DNA of 64,000 nt from Rhodoferax sp. Lineage in GTDB: Bacteria > Pseudomonadota > Gammaproteobacteria > Burkholderiales > Burkholderiaceae_C. This document shows, one piece after another, positions 1-8,025 of the stretch; the stretch's first letter is position 1; each line of letters opens with the position of its first letter. Under the pieces are notes generated by a model. That model was not told the DNA's origin and searched no databases. It worked only from the letters and a program-made list of their open reading frames with translations. The position numbers were made by a program, and so were the translations under genes. The DNA lies in contig JAGRPL010000004.1 of the NCBI GenBank assembly GCA_019449595.1, positions 434,001 through 498,000 on the forward strand. The letters run 5' to 3'.

Positions 1-1830
1 GAACAGGCGGTCGTACATGCGCACTTCGGCGTGCACACCGTCGGCCACGCCCACCCAGGTGATGGCGGCTTTCACCTTCACCAGGTCGCTGCCGGGGGTG
101 CCGCTCTTGGTGTCGGGCACCACGGTGGCCAGCACTTCCGTGATCTGGCCGTTGGCGTCTTTGGTGCAGCCGGTGCACTCGATGACGTAGCCGCCCTTCA
201 GACGCACCTTGTTGCCGGGGAACAAGCGCTTGTAGCCCTTGGGGGGCACTTCTTCAAAGTCTTCGCGCTCGATCCACACCTCTTTGCCGATGGTGAAGTG
301 GCGCGTGGGGCTTTCCACGCCTTCGGGCGGGTGGGGCAGGGCGGGCTGGGTGCATGGCTCCAGGTGGCCGGCGCCCATCACCTCGTCCCAGTTGGTCAGC
401 ACCAGCTTCACGGGGTTGATGACGGCCATGCCGCGGTGGGCCTTGGCTTCCAGGTCTTCGCGCAGGCAGCCTTCCAGGGTGCTGTAGTCGATCCAGCTGT
501 CGCTCTTGGTCACGCCAATGCGTTCGGCAAACGACTGGATGGCTTCGGGCGTGTAGCCGCGCCGGCGCAGGCCCACGATGGTTGGCATGCGCGGGTCGTC
601 CCAGCCGTTGACCTTGTGCTCGTTCACCAGGGCGGCCAGTTTGCGCTTGCTGGTGATGACGTAGGTGAGGTTCAGGCGGGCAAACTCGTGCTGGTGCGGC
701 AGTAGGAAGGGGTTGGGGCGCTCCTGGTCCAGCGCGTGGGCCAGCAGGGGCGTGAACTGCGCGGTGTGCTCTTTCAGCAGCGCAAAGAAGGTTGGCAGGT
801 CGCGCAGGATGGCGTCGCGGTCGTGCTCCCAACGCACAAACAGGGCGCGCATTTCGCCTTCGGCGGCGCTGGCGAACAGCTTGTCGGCCTGGTTGTGGCA
901 GTGCAGGGCAAATTCCTTGCCGGCTTCCAGGCCCTGCTGCTCGATCTTTTCGATCAGCGTCTTGGCGTGGGCAAACTGCGGCCCGCGCAGGATGGGCACG
1001 ATGCGTTCCAGCGTCCAGTCGTAGAAGGGGCGCTGGTCTTCAAACTCCAGCGTGCACAGGCTGTGGGTGATGTTTTCCAGCGCGTCCTCAATGGGGTGGG
1101 CAAAGCTGTACATCGGGTAGATGCACCACTGGTTGCCGGTGGCGTGGTGCTCGGCGTGCTTGATGCGGTAGATGGCCGGGTCGCGCAGGTTGATGTTGGG
1201 GTGCGCCATGCTGATCTTGGCGCGCAGCACGGCGGCGCCGTCAGGCAGCTTGCCGTCTTTCATTTCGCGAAAGCGCGCCAGGTTCTCGGCCGGGGTGCGG
1301 TTGCGGAAAGGGCTGTCGGTGCCGGGCTTCACAAAGTCGCCGCGGTTCTCGCGCATCTGCTCGGGCGTCTGCTCGTCCACGTAGGCGTGGCCGGTTTCAA
1401 TCAGGTATTCCGCTGCGCGGTACATGAAGCCAAAGTAGTCGCTGGCCTGGTAGGGGGCGGCGCCGGGGCTGCCGTTCCAGTCGAAGCCCAGCCACTTCAC
1501 CGCGTCGATGATGCTGTTGACGTACTCGGTGTCTTCCTTCTCGGGGTTGGTGTCGTCAAAGCGCAGGTGGCACACGCCGTGGTAGTCGCGCGCCAAGCCG
1601 AAGTTGATGCAGATGCTCTTGGCGTGGCCCACGTGCAGGTAGCCATTGGGCTCTGGGGGAAAACGGGTGCGGATGCTGGCCAGGTCGGGCTTGCCCTGCA
1701 CCTGCTGGTCGGCGTCGCCCGGGCGGCCGGCCCAATGGCGGCCGGTGTAGGTGCCTGCGGCCAGGTCGTGTTCGATGATCTGGCGCAAAAAGTTGCTGGA
1801 CTTGGGGGTGTCAGGTGTAGGAGAGCTCAT
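1..1830 (-). CDS. glnS: Glutamine--tRNA ligase, 3' end outside the window, with an internal insertion
   Basis: This enzyme charges tRNA-Gln with glutamine in the cytoplasm. The 610 visible residues start MSSPTPDTPK and contain the class I signatures PPEPNGYLHVGHAK (HIGH region) and VITSKRK (KMSKS-like), together with HLRFDDTNP and WDDPRMPTI. The beta-barrel anticodon-binding part runs to the window edge, so the C-terminus is missing. Compared with my memory of the E. coli enzyme, about 95 extra residues (roughly 281-375, bases 708-990) sit between YDWTLERIVPI and LLPHQHEFARLNL. The insertion is helical in character and stays in frame. The ATG at 1828-1830 was chosen because it precedes the conserved SSNFLRQIIE start. 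The gene is divergent from the membrane protein at 1902. Confidence 0.97.
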   Translation of the reverse strand, partial: MSSPTPDTPKSSNFLRQIIEHDLAAGTYTGRHWAGRPGDADQQVQGKPDLASIRTRFPPEPNGYLHVGHAKSICINFGLARDYHGVCHLRFDDTNPEKEDTEYVNSIIDAVKWLGFDWNGSPGAAPYQASDYFGFMYRAAEYLIETGHAYVDEQTPEQMRENRGDFVKPGTDSPFRNRTPAENLARFREMKDGKLPDGAAVLRAKISMAHPNINLRDPAIYRIKHAEHHATGNQWCIYPMYSFAHPIEDALENITHSLCTLEFEDQRPFYDWTLERIVPILRGPQFAHAKTLIEKIEQQGLEAGKEFALHCHNQADKLFASAAEGEMRALFVRWEHDRDAILRDLPTFFALLKEHTAQFTPLLAHALDQERPNPFLLPHQHEFARLNLTYVITSKRKLAALVNEHKVNGWDDPRMPTIVGLRRRGYTPEAIQSFAERIGVTKSDSWIDYSTLEGCLREDLEAKAHRGMAVINPVKLVLTNWDEVMGAGHLEPCTQPALPHPPEGVESPTRHFTIGKEVWIEREDFEEVPPKGYKRLFPGNKVRLKGGYVIECTGCTKDANGQITEVLATVVPDTKSGTPGSDLVKVKAAITWVGVADGVHAEVRMYDRLF

Positions 1831-1901
1831 GCAACCAATTCTAGACGCCGCAAGCCTGCGCTACCATGCTCTTTTGCCAGCCACCAACCCCGCCTGCACC
1901 C

Positions 1902-3011
1902 ATGACCCAACCCACCCCGGACCGCGTGGTTCTCCAGCAAGCCGACGTACAGGACGCCGCCCGTAGCGGCCTGATTACCGCCAGCCAGGCCGACGCCCTG
2001 TGGCAGCGCTGGACGCTGCTGGACCCTGCCACCCAGCCTACCGCGCCGGGGCCGCTGGCTGCGCACTCCCAGGGCCCCCGGTTTGGCTTGGTGAACGTGC
2101 TGTACTACTTTGGCGGCATGGTGGCCATCAGCGCCATGTCGCTGTTCATGACGCTGGGCTTTCAGGCCATGGGCCCGGCCGGCCTGCTGGCCATTGCGCT
2201 GGCGTATGGCTTTGCGTGCCTGAAGGTTGCCGACCATTTCAAGACCCGCGGCCTGCCGGTGCCGGCTGGCATTCTGGCCACGCTGGCGGTGTGCCTGGTG
2301 CCGCTGGCCGTGTGGTGCGTGCAGAGCCTGCTGGGCCTGTGGCCACCGGGCGGCTCCAGCAACTTTTCGGCCTACCACACGCGCATTGACTGGCGCTGGA
2401 TGACATTGGAGTTCGCCACGCTGGCCGCGGGCGTGGTCATGCTGTGGCGCTACCGGCTGCCCTTCATGGTGATGCCCATTGCGGTGACCCTGTGGTACAT
2501 GAGCATGGACGTGGCCAACGGCCTGATGCAGAGCCAGGGGTTCGACTGGCAGTTCACCCGCGACGTGTCGCTGGTGTTCGGCCTGGGTACCTGCGCCCTG
2601 GCCATGTGGGTGGACGCGCGCAGCCGCCGTGCCGATACGCCCGAGTGGCGCCAGGATTACGCCTACTGGCTGTACCTGTTTGGCGCCATCATGTTCTGGT
2701 GCGGGCTGAGCCTGCGCCAGTCCGACAGCGAGCTGAGCAAGTTCCTGTACTGCGTGCTGAACGTGGCGCTGGTGCTGCTGGGGGCTGCGATTGGGCGGCG
2801 CGTGTTCACCGTGCTGGGGGCGCTGGGCGTGGCCATGTACCTGGGCTACCTGTCGCACCGGGTGTTCAAGGACAGCCTGTTGTTCCCGTTTGCGCTGACC
2901 CTGCTGGGCCTGGGGGTGGTGTGGCTGGGTGTGTGGTGGCAGCGGCACGAGGCCGCCATCCACGTCCGCCTGAGCCGGTTCGTGCCCGAGGGCTTGCGGC
3001 CCCGGGCCTAG
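1902..3011 (+). CDS. Polytopic inner-membrane protein, function unknown (DUF2157-like layout)
   Basis: The 369-residue protein has a short soluble N-terminus with a small helical segment (DVQDAARSGLITASQADALW), followed by about nine or ten hydrophobic helices from FGLVNVLYYFGGMV onwards. It ends in a basic tail. The layout resembles DUF2157-type predicted membrane proteins, in which a short N-terminal helical domain precedes a multi-helix bundle, but I see no catalytic or transport motif. The ATG at 1902 was preferred over the in-frame ATG at 1866, because the extra residues are Pro-rich and unlike a conserved start. Neither has a clear ribosome binding site. It is divergent from glnS and convergent with the P-loop gene. 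Confidence 0.75.
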   Translation: MTQPTPDRVVLQQADVQDAARSGLITASQADALWQRWTLLDPATQPTAPGPLAAHSQGPRFGLVNVLYYFGGMVAISAMSLFMTLGFQAMGPAGLLAIALAYGFACLKVADHFKTRGLPVPAGILATLAVCLVPLAVWCVQSLLGLWPPGGSSNFSAYHTRIDWRWMTLEFATLAAGVVMLWRYRLPFMVMPIAVTLWYMSMDVANGLMQSQGFDWQFTRDVSLVFGLGTCALAMWVDARSRRADTPEWRQDYAYWLYLFGAIMFWCGLSLRQSDSELSKFLYCVLNVALVLLGAAIGRRVFTVLGALGVAMYLGYLSHRVFKDSLLFPFALTLLGLGVVWLGVWWQRHEAAIHVRLSRFVPEGLRPRA

Positions 3012-3029
3012 CGCCGGGCTGGCGGGCGC

Positions 3030-3620
3030 TCAGTCCAGCAGCGTGGCGGCAAAGGCGTTGATGGCGTCGATGTCGGGTGGCAGCAGGGTGAAGGGAATGC
3101 CCTCGCGGCTCAGAAGCCCGCGCAGGCCGCGGTCGATGTCACGGGCCTGCTCTTCGTCCTGGAAGCGCCCGGTGTGCACGTATTTCTTGTCGCCACGCTC
3201 CACCAGGATGTTGATGTTGTTGTGCTGCCGGTACCACTCCAGAATCTGGGCGCGGGTTTTGGCGACGTCGCAGATGTTGTCCGGGTAGTTCTCGTTGTAG
3301 TACAGCACCTGGGGCAGCGAGCACTCGGTGATGAGGAACTGCACCTGGCCGTCGAGCAGGTTGAGCATCTCGAATTGGCGCTGGGCAATGAAATACTGGT
3401 TCTTGAGCACCTGGAAGTTCTGCTGCCACACCAGCGACTTGGCAAAGTCGGGAATGGTTTCCACGGTCTTGTTGTGCAGGTTCAGGTACAGGATGATGGC
3501 CGCCGAATACAGGGACTTGTCGCTGCCCGGGCCGCCGATGATGTTGACCACCTTGGTGGGGTAGATGCGCATCTTGGTCTCGGGCAGGTGGATTGCCATG
3601 TTGCTGTACCGTATCGTCAT
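3030..3620 (-). CDS. Phage-type P-loop NTPase-like protein with altered Walker A
   Basis: This 196-residue protein resembles small P-loop ATPases of the NadR/AAA_28 kind that large phages encode. The matching features are NIIGGPGSDKS at residues 26-36, an ETIPDFAKSLVW segment, an RQFEMLNLLDG segment, an LITECSLPQVLYY strand, and a C-terminal RDIDRGLRGLLSREGIPF lid-like region. The Walker A should read GxxxxGK[S/T]. Here the second Gly is Asp34 while Lys35 and Ser36 remain, so nucleotide binding may be changed or lost. The ATG at 3620 was chosen; a second Met lies seven codons in. No phage genes surround it. The true function is unknown. Confidence 0.7.
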   Translation of the reverse strand: MTIRYSNMAIHLPETKMRIYPTKVVNIIGGPGSDKSLYSAAIILYLNLHNKTVETIPDFAKSLVWQQNFQVLKNQYFIAQRQFEMLNLLDGQVQFLITECSLPQVLYYNENYPDNICDVAKTRAQILEWYRQHNNINILVERGDKKYVHTGRFQDEEQARDIDRGLRGLLSREGIPFTLLPPDIDAINAFAATLLD

Positions 3621-3746
3621 AGTCTCTCGGCCTTTCTTTCTTATGGTCTGCTGGGCACCATCGTAGTGTGCCGCCGGGGCTTGCGCAAGCGCTCGCCGGC
3701 GGCGTGGACAACGGCAGCGACCGCATGGGCATGCTGTGTTTGCTCC

Positions 3747-3815
3747 TGAAAAGATAGCAATCTGCGCAGTTAATACGGGCTCTGGAGCCTGAATTGGCCT
3801 CAAATTCAGAGCAGG
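3747..3815. repeat. Dispersed Comamonadaceae-type repeat copy with hairpin
   Basis: GATAGCAATCTGCGCAG at 3753-3769 matches 15 of 17 bases of the core found exactly at 29905, 41124 and 48970. It is followed by an inverted repeat, CTGAATT paired with AATTCAG. It lies in the 319-base gap between the P-loop gene and the TPR gene, where I see no further gene. Confidence 0.6.
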
Positions 3816-3939
3816 CTTGTAAAGAAGTTTTTCTTCCCTTGTGTTTGGGCTGCACGCCACCATCTCGCAAGAGCAGCCGGTCGCCTTGCGTTGGCGGGCC
3901 TGTTTGCGCAACCACAGGATTTGGAAAAAGGAAGTACCC

Positions 3940-4794
3940 ATGCTGAACCGAACGATCAAACGCTGCCTGGCGGTAGTGGCCCTGCTGGGCTGCGGCCTGG
4001 CCATGGCGCAGTCCGAGCCCACGCTGAACCAGGTCTACGAAGCGGCGCACGCCGGCCGGCTGGACCAGGCCCAGACCATGATGCAGCAGGTGCTGGTGGC
4101 CCACCCGAACAGCGCCAAGGCCCACTTTGTGCAGGCGGAGCTGTCCGCGCAGCAGGGCCAGGCCGCCCGCGCCCGCGAAGAGCTGGCGCTGGCCGAGAAG
4201 CTGGCGCCCGGGTTGCCGTTTGCCAGGCCGGCTGCTGTGCAGGGCTTGCGCAGCCAGCTGGCGGCAGGCGCCGGCGGGGCATCGTCGAGCCGGGCCGTGG
4301 CGGCCCCCGTGTCCGCTGGGCAGGCCCTGGAGCCGCGCCCGGCCTCGTCACCGTTTCCCTGGGGCATGGTGCTGCTCTTGGGCGGGGTCGCCGTGGCCTT
4401 GGTCGTCTTCCTGACCCGCCAGCGCGCCCAGCCGGCGGCGCCTGTGGTCTATGGGGGCGGCAATGGCCTGAATGGTCCCCAGACGTTTGGTGCGGGCCCC
4501 GCTGCGGTGCCGGCGTATGGTCAGCCGGGCTACGGCCAGCCTGCGGGTAGCGGGCTGGGCGGCCAGGTCATGGGCGGGCTGGCAACGGGCCTGGCGGTGG
4601 GCGCCGGCGTGATGGCGGCCCAGGCCATCGGCAAGAGCTTGATGGGCCACGACACGCAGGTCGCACCGTCACCGGTGGTCGACAACACCTACGAGCCGCT
4701 GGCCGGCAACGGCGACATGGGCGGCCAGGACTTCGGCGTGGCCGACTCGGGCTCGTGGGACGACGGCGGTGGCGGCGGCGATTGGGACAACTGA
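3940..4794 (+). CDS. Exported TPR-like protein with single membrane helix and Gly-rich tail
   Basis: The 284-residue product starts with a signal peptide (basic MLNRTIKR, hydrophobic core, cleavage near AMAQ). One or two tetratricopeptide-like helical pairs follow (EAAHAGRLDQAQTMMQQVL, then HPNSAKAHFVQAEL). A Pro/Ala linker leads to a membrane helix (WGMVLLLGGVAVALVVFL), a Gly/Pro/Tyr-rich stretch, a second hydrophobic Gly-rich segment and an acidic GGGGGDWDN end. The tail resembles those of small exported proteins that face the periplasm. The ATG at 3940 follows AAGGAAG at good spacing. Partner and substrate are unknown. Confidence 0.75.
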   Translation: MLNRTIKRCLAVVALLGCGLAMAQSEPTLNQVYEAAHAGRLDQAQTMMQQVLVAHPNSAKAHFVQAELSAQQGQAARAREELALAEKLAPGLPFARPAAVQGLRSQLAAGAGGASSSRAVAAPVSAGQALEPRPASSPFPWGMVLLLGGVAVALVVFLTRQRAQPAAPVVYGGGNGLNGPQTFGAGPAAVPAYGQPGYGQPAGSGLGGQVMGGLATGLAVGAGVMAAQAIGKSLMGHDTQVAPSPVVDNTYEPLAGNGDMGGQDFGVADSGSWDDGGGGGDWDN

Positions 4795-4826
4795 AAGCCC
4801 CGCACCTTTACTCCTGATTTACAAAA

Positions 4827-4850
4827 CCGTTCCCCGCCCAGGCGGAACGG
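4827..4850. terminator. Possible hairpin terminator without a clear U-tract
   Basis: CCGTTC-CC-CGCC-CA-GGCG-GAACGG forms a 10-bp stem with a 2-base bulge, 32 bases after the TPR gene stop. No run of T follows, so termination is uncertain. Confidence 0.35.
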
Positions 4851-4861
4851 GTGCTTACAAT

Positions 4862-5130
4862 CCGCCTCTTATTCACTACCGGCCTCAGCCATGGAATCCG
4901 AAAGTTCCCGGCCTCCGGTCAGTTTGACGGGCACCTAGACACACCGTTGTCGTCATCGCTTGTCAGACTCGGCACGGAGGCACATGCCCAACGTGCCTGG
5001 CAAGCGAAACGAATGCCCGGGGCCTTTGCCCCGCATTCGAATGCATCCCCAGGTCTTTTTTTGAGAACCGGCGCCCGATGGAGCGCCACAGCCGTCGCAT
5101 GTGTTTGCGACGCAGCAGGGGGAAATTGCA
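4862..5130 (+). promoter_or_regulatory. Long structured leader upstream of the metal transporter
   Basis: No gene is seen in the 336 bases before the transporter. The stretch contains AGGCAC/GTGCCT (4978-4983 with 4993-4998), a strong hairpin GAATGC-CC-GGGGC-CTTT-GCCCC-GCATTC at 5011-5038, and an overlapping palindrome GCATTCGAATGC. A run of seven T lies at 5055-5062. A TACAAT box at 4856-4861 could be a -10 element. This fits a regulated leader RNA of a metal transporter. I do not see the conserved loops of the yybP-ykoY manganese riboswitch, so the class is unassigned. Confidence 0.35.
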
Positions 5131-6408
5131 ATGGTGACCCAAACCGCAAAGAATATTGTTCGCCGGCTCGGACCGGGCCTCATCACGGGGGCCGCGGACG
5201 ACGACCCCAGCGGCATTGCCACCTACTCGCAGGCCGGCTCCCAGTTCCGCTTTGCGCTGGTGTGGACGCTGCTCATCACCACGCCGCTGATGATTGGCAT
5301 CCAGATGCTGTCGGCCCGCATTGGCTGGGTGACCGGCGAGGGGCTGGCCAGCAACATCAACAAGATGTTCCCGCGCTGGCTGACCGTCACGCTGGTGGGC
5401 CTGCTGGTGGTGGCCAATACCATCAACATTGCGGCCGACATTGGCGCCATGGGCGAGGCTGCGCGGTTGCTCATGGGCGGGCCGCTGGCCCTGTACGTGG
5501 TGGGCTTTGGCCTGCTGTGCATTGCCACGCAGGTGATCTTCTCGTACGAGAGCACGGTGCGCATCCTGAAATGGCTCACGCTGGCACTGTTTGCCTATGT
5601 GGCGGTGATCCTGACGGTGCAGGTGCCGTGGCGGCAGGCCATTGCGGAGTCGCTGCACCCGTGGTCCTTCATTCCGTCGGGCACCTCGCTCAAGGACTAT
5701 GCGGCCATGGTGGTAGCGGTGCTGGGAACCACCATCAGCCCCTACCTGTTTTTCTGGCAGGCCGCGCAGGAAGTGGAAGACAACAACCGCCGCCCCGAGG
5801 CGCAGGCGCTGCGCACGCACCCCGAATATGCGGCCGAGCATTTGTCGCGCATCAAGAGCGACACGTATGTGGGCATGACGTTTTCCAACGTCATCGCGCT
5901 GTGCATCGTCGTTGCTACGGCGGTCACGCTGAACCAGCAGGGCATCACCAACATCCAGACATCGGCCCAGGCGGCCGAGGCGCTGCGGCCGGTGGCCGGA
6001 GAGTTTGCCTTTGCCATCTTCGCGCTGGGCATCATCGGGACCGGCCTGCTGGCCGTACCCGTGCTGGCGGGTTCAGCAGCTTACGCCGTCAGCGAGTTGT
6101 ATGGCTGGACGGCCGGCCTGTCGCACGGCTTTCGGGAGGCCAAGGGCTTCTACCTCATCATCGTGGCGGCCACGGGCATTGGCACGGTCATGGGCTACCT
6201 GGAGGTGGACCCGATCAAGGCCCTGGTTTGGAGCGCCATTGTGAACGGCGTCATTTCGGTGCCCATCATGGCGGCGCTCATGTGGATCGGCCAGTCTGAG
6301 CGCCTGATGGGCCGGCTCACCATCTCCACCCGGCACCGGGTCTTCGGCTGGGCCGCCACGGCGGTCATGGCGGTGGCCGTGGTGGTGATGCTAGCCACCA
6401 GCTTCTGA
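5131..6408 (+). CDS. NRAMP-family divalent metal transporter, divergent subgroup
   Basis: The 425-residue inner-membrane protein has about eleven hydrophobic helices and the NRAMP opening GPGLITGAADDDPSG at residues 14-28. NRAMP proteins import Mn2+ or Fe2+ with protons, and related NRMT proteins carry Mg2+. In the usual family, helix 1 carries DPGN and helix 6 carries a metal-binding Met (MPH). Here helix 1 has DPSG and the helix 6 region reads GTTISPYLFFW, so the metal-binding Met is absent. That points away from classical MntH and makes the ion uncertain. The ATG at 5131 was chosen because it follows AGGGGGA; an upstream in-frame GTG lies at 5101. A long leader precedes it. Confidence 0.85.
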   Translation: MVTQTAKNIVRRLGPGLITGAADDDPSGIATYSQAGSQFRFALVWTLLITTPLMIGIQMLSARIGWVTGEGLASNINKMFPRWLTVTLVGLLVVANTINIAADIGAMGEAARLLMGGPLALYVVGFGLLCIATQVIFSYESTVRILKWLTLALFAYVAVILTVQVPWRQAIAESLHPWSFIPSGTSLKDYAAMVVAVLGTTISPYLFFWQAAQEVEDNNRRPEAQALRTHPEYAAEHLSRIKSDTYVGMTFSNVIALCIVVATAVTLNQQGITNIQTSAQAAEALRPVAGEFAFAIFALGIIGTGLLAVPVLAGSAAYAVSELYGWTAGLSHGFREAKGFYLIIVAATGIGTVMGYLEVDPIKALVWSAIVNGVISVPIMAALMWIGQSERLMGRLTISTRHRVFGWAATAVMAVAVVVMLATSF

Positions 6409-6427
6409 CCTCCCATCGGGCGCGCTT

Positions 6428-7876
6428 TCAGCGCGGCACGAAGAAGGTGGATTTTTCGTGCAGAGTCACGACCTCGCCGGCGTGCTCCGTCTGGATGTCG
6501 AACACGATGGGGTTGGCCTGCCCGCGGTAGCTCTCCGCCGCATCGGGGGGCAGGGTCAGGCGCACGGGCAGCGACTCGATGCCGGTGGCCTCCACGTTCA
6601 GTTCGGGCGGCGTGACGATGGCAAGCCCCGGCAGGCCGGAAACGCTCACGTGGTAGCGCTGGGGCTGCTCGGTGCCGTTGGTGACTTGCAGGCGGTAGAC
6701 GTTTTCCACGTAGCCACTGCCCACCACGCGGGCCAGCGTGCCGCGGTCCTTGATGATGTTCACGGAGTAGCCCTTGCGCAGGGACAGGCTGCCCACAAAG
6801 ACCAGGCTGGTGACCAGCAGCAAGGCGCCGTAGATCAGCACGCGGGGGCGCCACACGCGGCGCACCATCTGCCCCGGCGTCAGGGACTGGGCGATGCCGT
6901 TGCCCGACGAGTAGCGGATCAGCCCGGTGGCGTAGCCCATCTTGCCCATCACGTCGTCGCAGACGTCGATGCAGGCGGCGCAGGCAATGCACTCGTTTTG
7001 CAGGCCATCGCGGATATCGATGCCGGTGGGGCACACCTGCACGCACAGAGTGCAGTCGATGCAGTCGCCCAGGCCCAGGGCCTTGGGGTCGGCCTTGCGC
7101 GGGCGCGAGCCGCGGGATTCGCCGCGGCCGGTGTCGTAGGCAATGACCATGGAGTCCATGTCGATCAGCGCGCTCTGGAAGCGGGCGTAGGGGCACATGT
7201 ACTTGCACACCTGCTCGCGCATGTAGCCGGCGTTGCCGTAGGTCATGAAACCGTAGAACAGCACCCAGAACCATTCCCAGGGCGAGAGCGACAGCACCGC
7301 CAGCTCGCCGACCAGGGTGCGGATGGGCGTGAAGTAGCCCACGAAGGTAAAGCCCGTGACCAGGCCAATGGCAATCCAGATGAGCTGCTTGCTGCCCTTG
7401 CGCGCGAGTTTCTCCAACCCCCAGGGCGCGGCGTCCAGCCGCATGCGGGCCAGACGGTCGCCTTCGGTGTGGCGCTCGACCCAGAGGAACATCTCGGTGT
7501 ACACGGTTTGCGGGCAGGCGTAGCCGCACCATAGGCGCCCCGCCACGGCGGTGAAGAAGAACAGCGCCAGCGCCGAGATGACCAGCAGCGCCGCCAGGTA
7601 GATGAAGTCCTGCGGGTGCAGCATCAGGCCCATGACGTAGAAGCGCCGCTCGTTCAGATCAAAGAGCACGGCCTGGCGGCCGTTCCACTGCAGCCAGGGC
7701 AGGCCGTAGAACACCACCTGCGTGATCCAGACCATCAGCCAGCGCCAGTTGGCAAACCAGCCGCGCACGGAGCGCGGGTAGATCTTGACCTGTTTTTCGT
7801 ACAGTGACACCGTCGCGCCGTCGTCAGCGGTGGCCGCCTGCAGGCGGATGGGAATGGTTTTCTTGGGGGTGGGCAT
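6428..7876 (-). CDS. ccoG: Cytochrome c oxidase accessory protein CcoG
   Basis: CcoG (also RdxA/FixG) is an inner-membrane iron-sulfur protein that works in copper delivery during cbb3 oxidase assembly. The 482 residues carry several membrane helices, the conserved WCGYACPQTVYTEMF segment, and two ferredoxin-type clusters (CIDCTLCVQVCP and CIACAACIDVCDD). The last 120 residues form a periplasmic immunoglobulin-like domain (YRLQVTNGTEQPQRYHVSV). It usually sits near ccoNOPQ or ccoIS, but none is in this window. No Shine-Dalgarno is visible at the ATG (7874-7876), and a TATAGT box lies about six bases upstream, so a leaderless message is possible. Confidence 0.95.
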   Translation of the reverse strand: MPTPKKTIPIRLQAATADDGATVSLYEKQVKIYPRSVRGWFANWRWLMVWITQVVFYGLPWLQWNGRQAVLFDLNERRFYVMGLMLHPQDFIYLAALLVISALALFFFTAVAGRLWCGYACPQTVYTEMFLWVERHTEGDRLARMRLDAAPWGLEKLARKGSKQLIWIAIGLVTGFTFVGYFTPIRTLVGELAVLSLSPWEWFWVLFYGFMTYGNAGYMREQVCKYMCPYARFQSALIDMDSMVIAYDTGRGESRGSRPRKADPKALGLGDCIDCTLCVQVCPTGIDIRDGLQNECIACAACIDVCDDVMGKMGYATGLIRYSSGNGIAQSLTPGQMVRRVWRPRVLIYGALLLVTSLVFVGSLSLRKGYSVNIIKDRGTLARVVGSGYVENVYRLQVTNGTEQPQRYHVSVSGLPGLAIVTPPELNVEATGIESLPVRLTLPPDAAESYRGQANPIVFDIQTEHAGEVVTLHEKSTFFVPR

Positions 7877-8025
7877 GCGGCACTATAAGAAATATTTGCG
7901 ATGCATTTTATGAACGAGGCGCCGGGTCTGCAGGGCCGCGCCGCAATACCGTGACGCCGGCAGTGGACAATAGTGGGGAACCAAAAAGGGTTAAGCCCTT
8001 CCAATTCAATTTTTAGGAGCGTGTT

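Noticed and set aside
4862-5130. yybP-ykoY manganese riboswitch before the NRAMP gene
   Set aside because: The conserved GGGGAGUA-type and ACAUACUC-type loops could not be found.
4851-6299. Long plus-strand open frame over the transporter and its leader
   Set aside because: Its protein is low-complexity and shadows the NRAMP frame; the leader part has no coding character.
7877-7925. Fnr box in front of ccoG
   Set aside because: No TTGAT-N4-ATCAA-like sequence is present.
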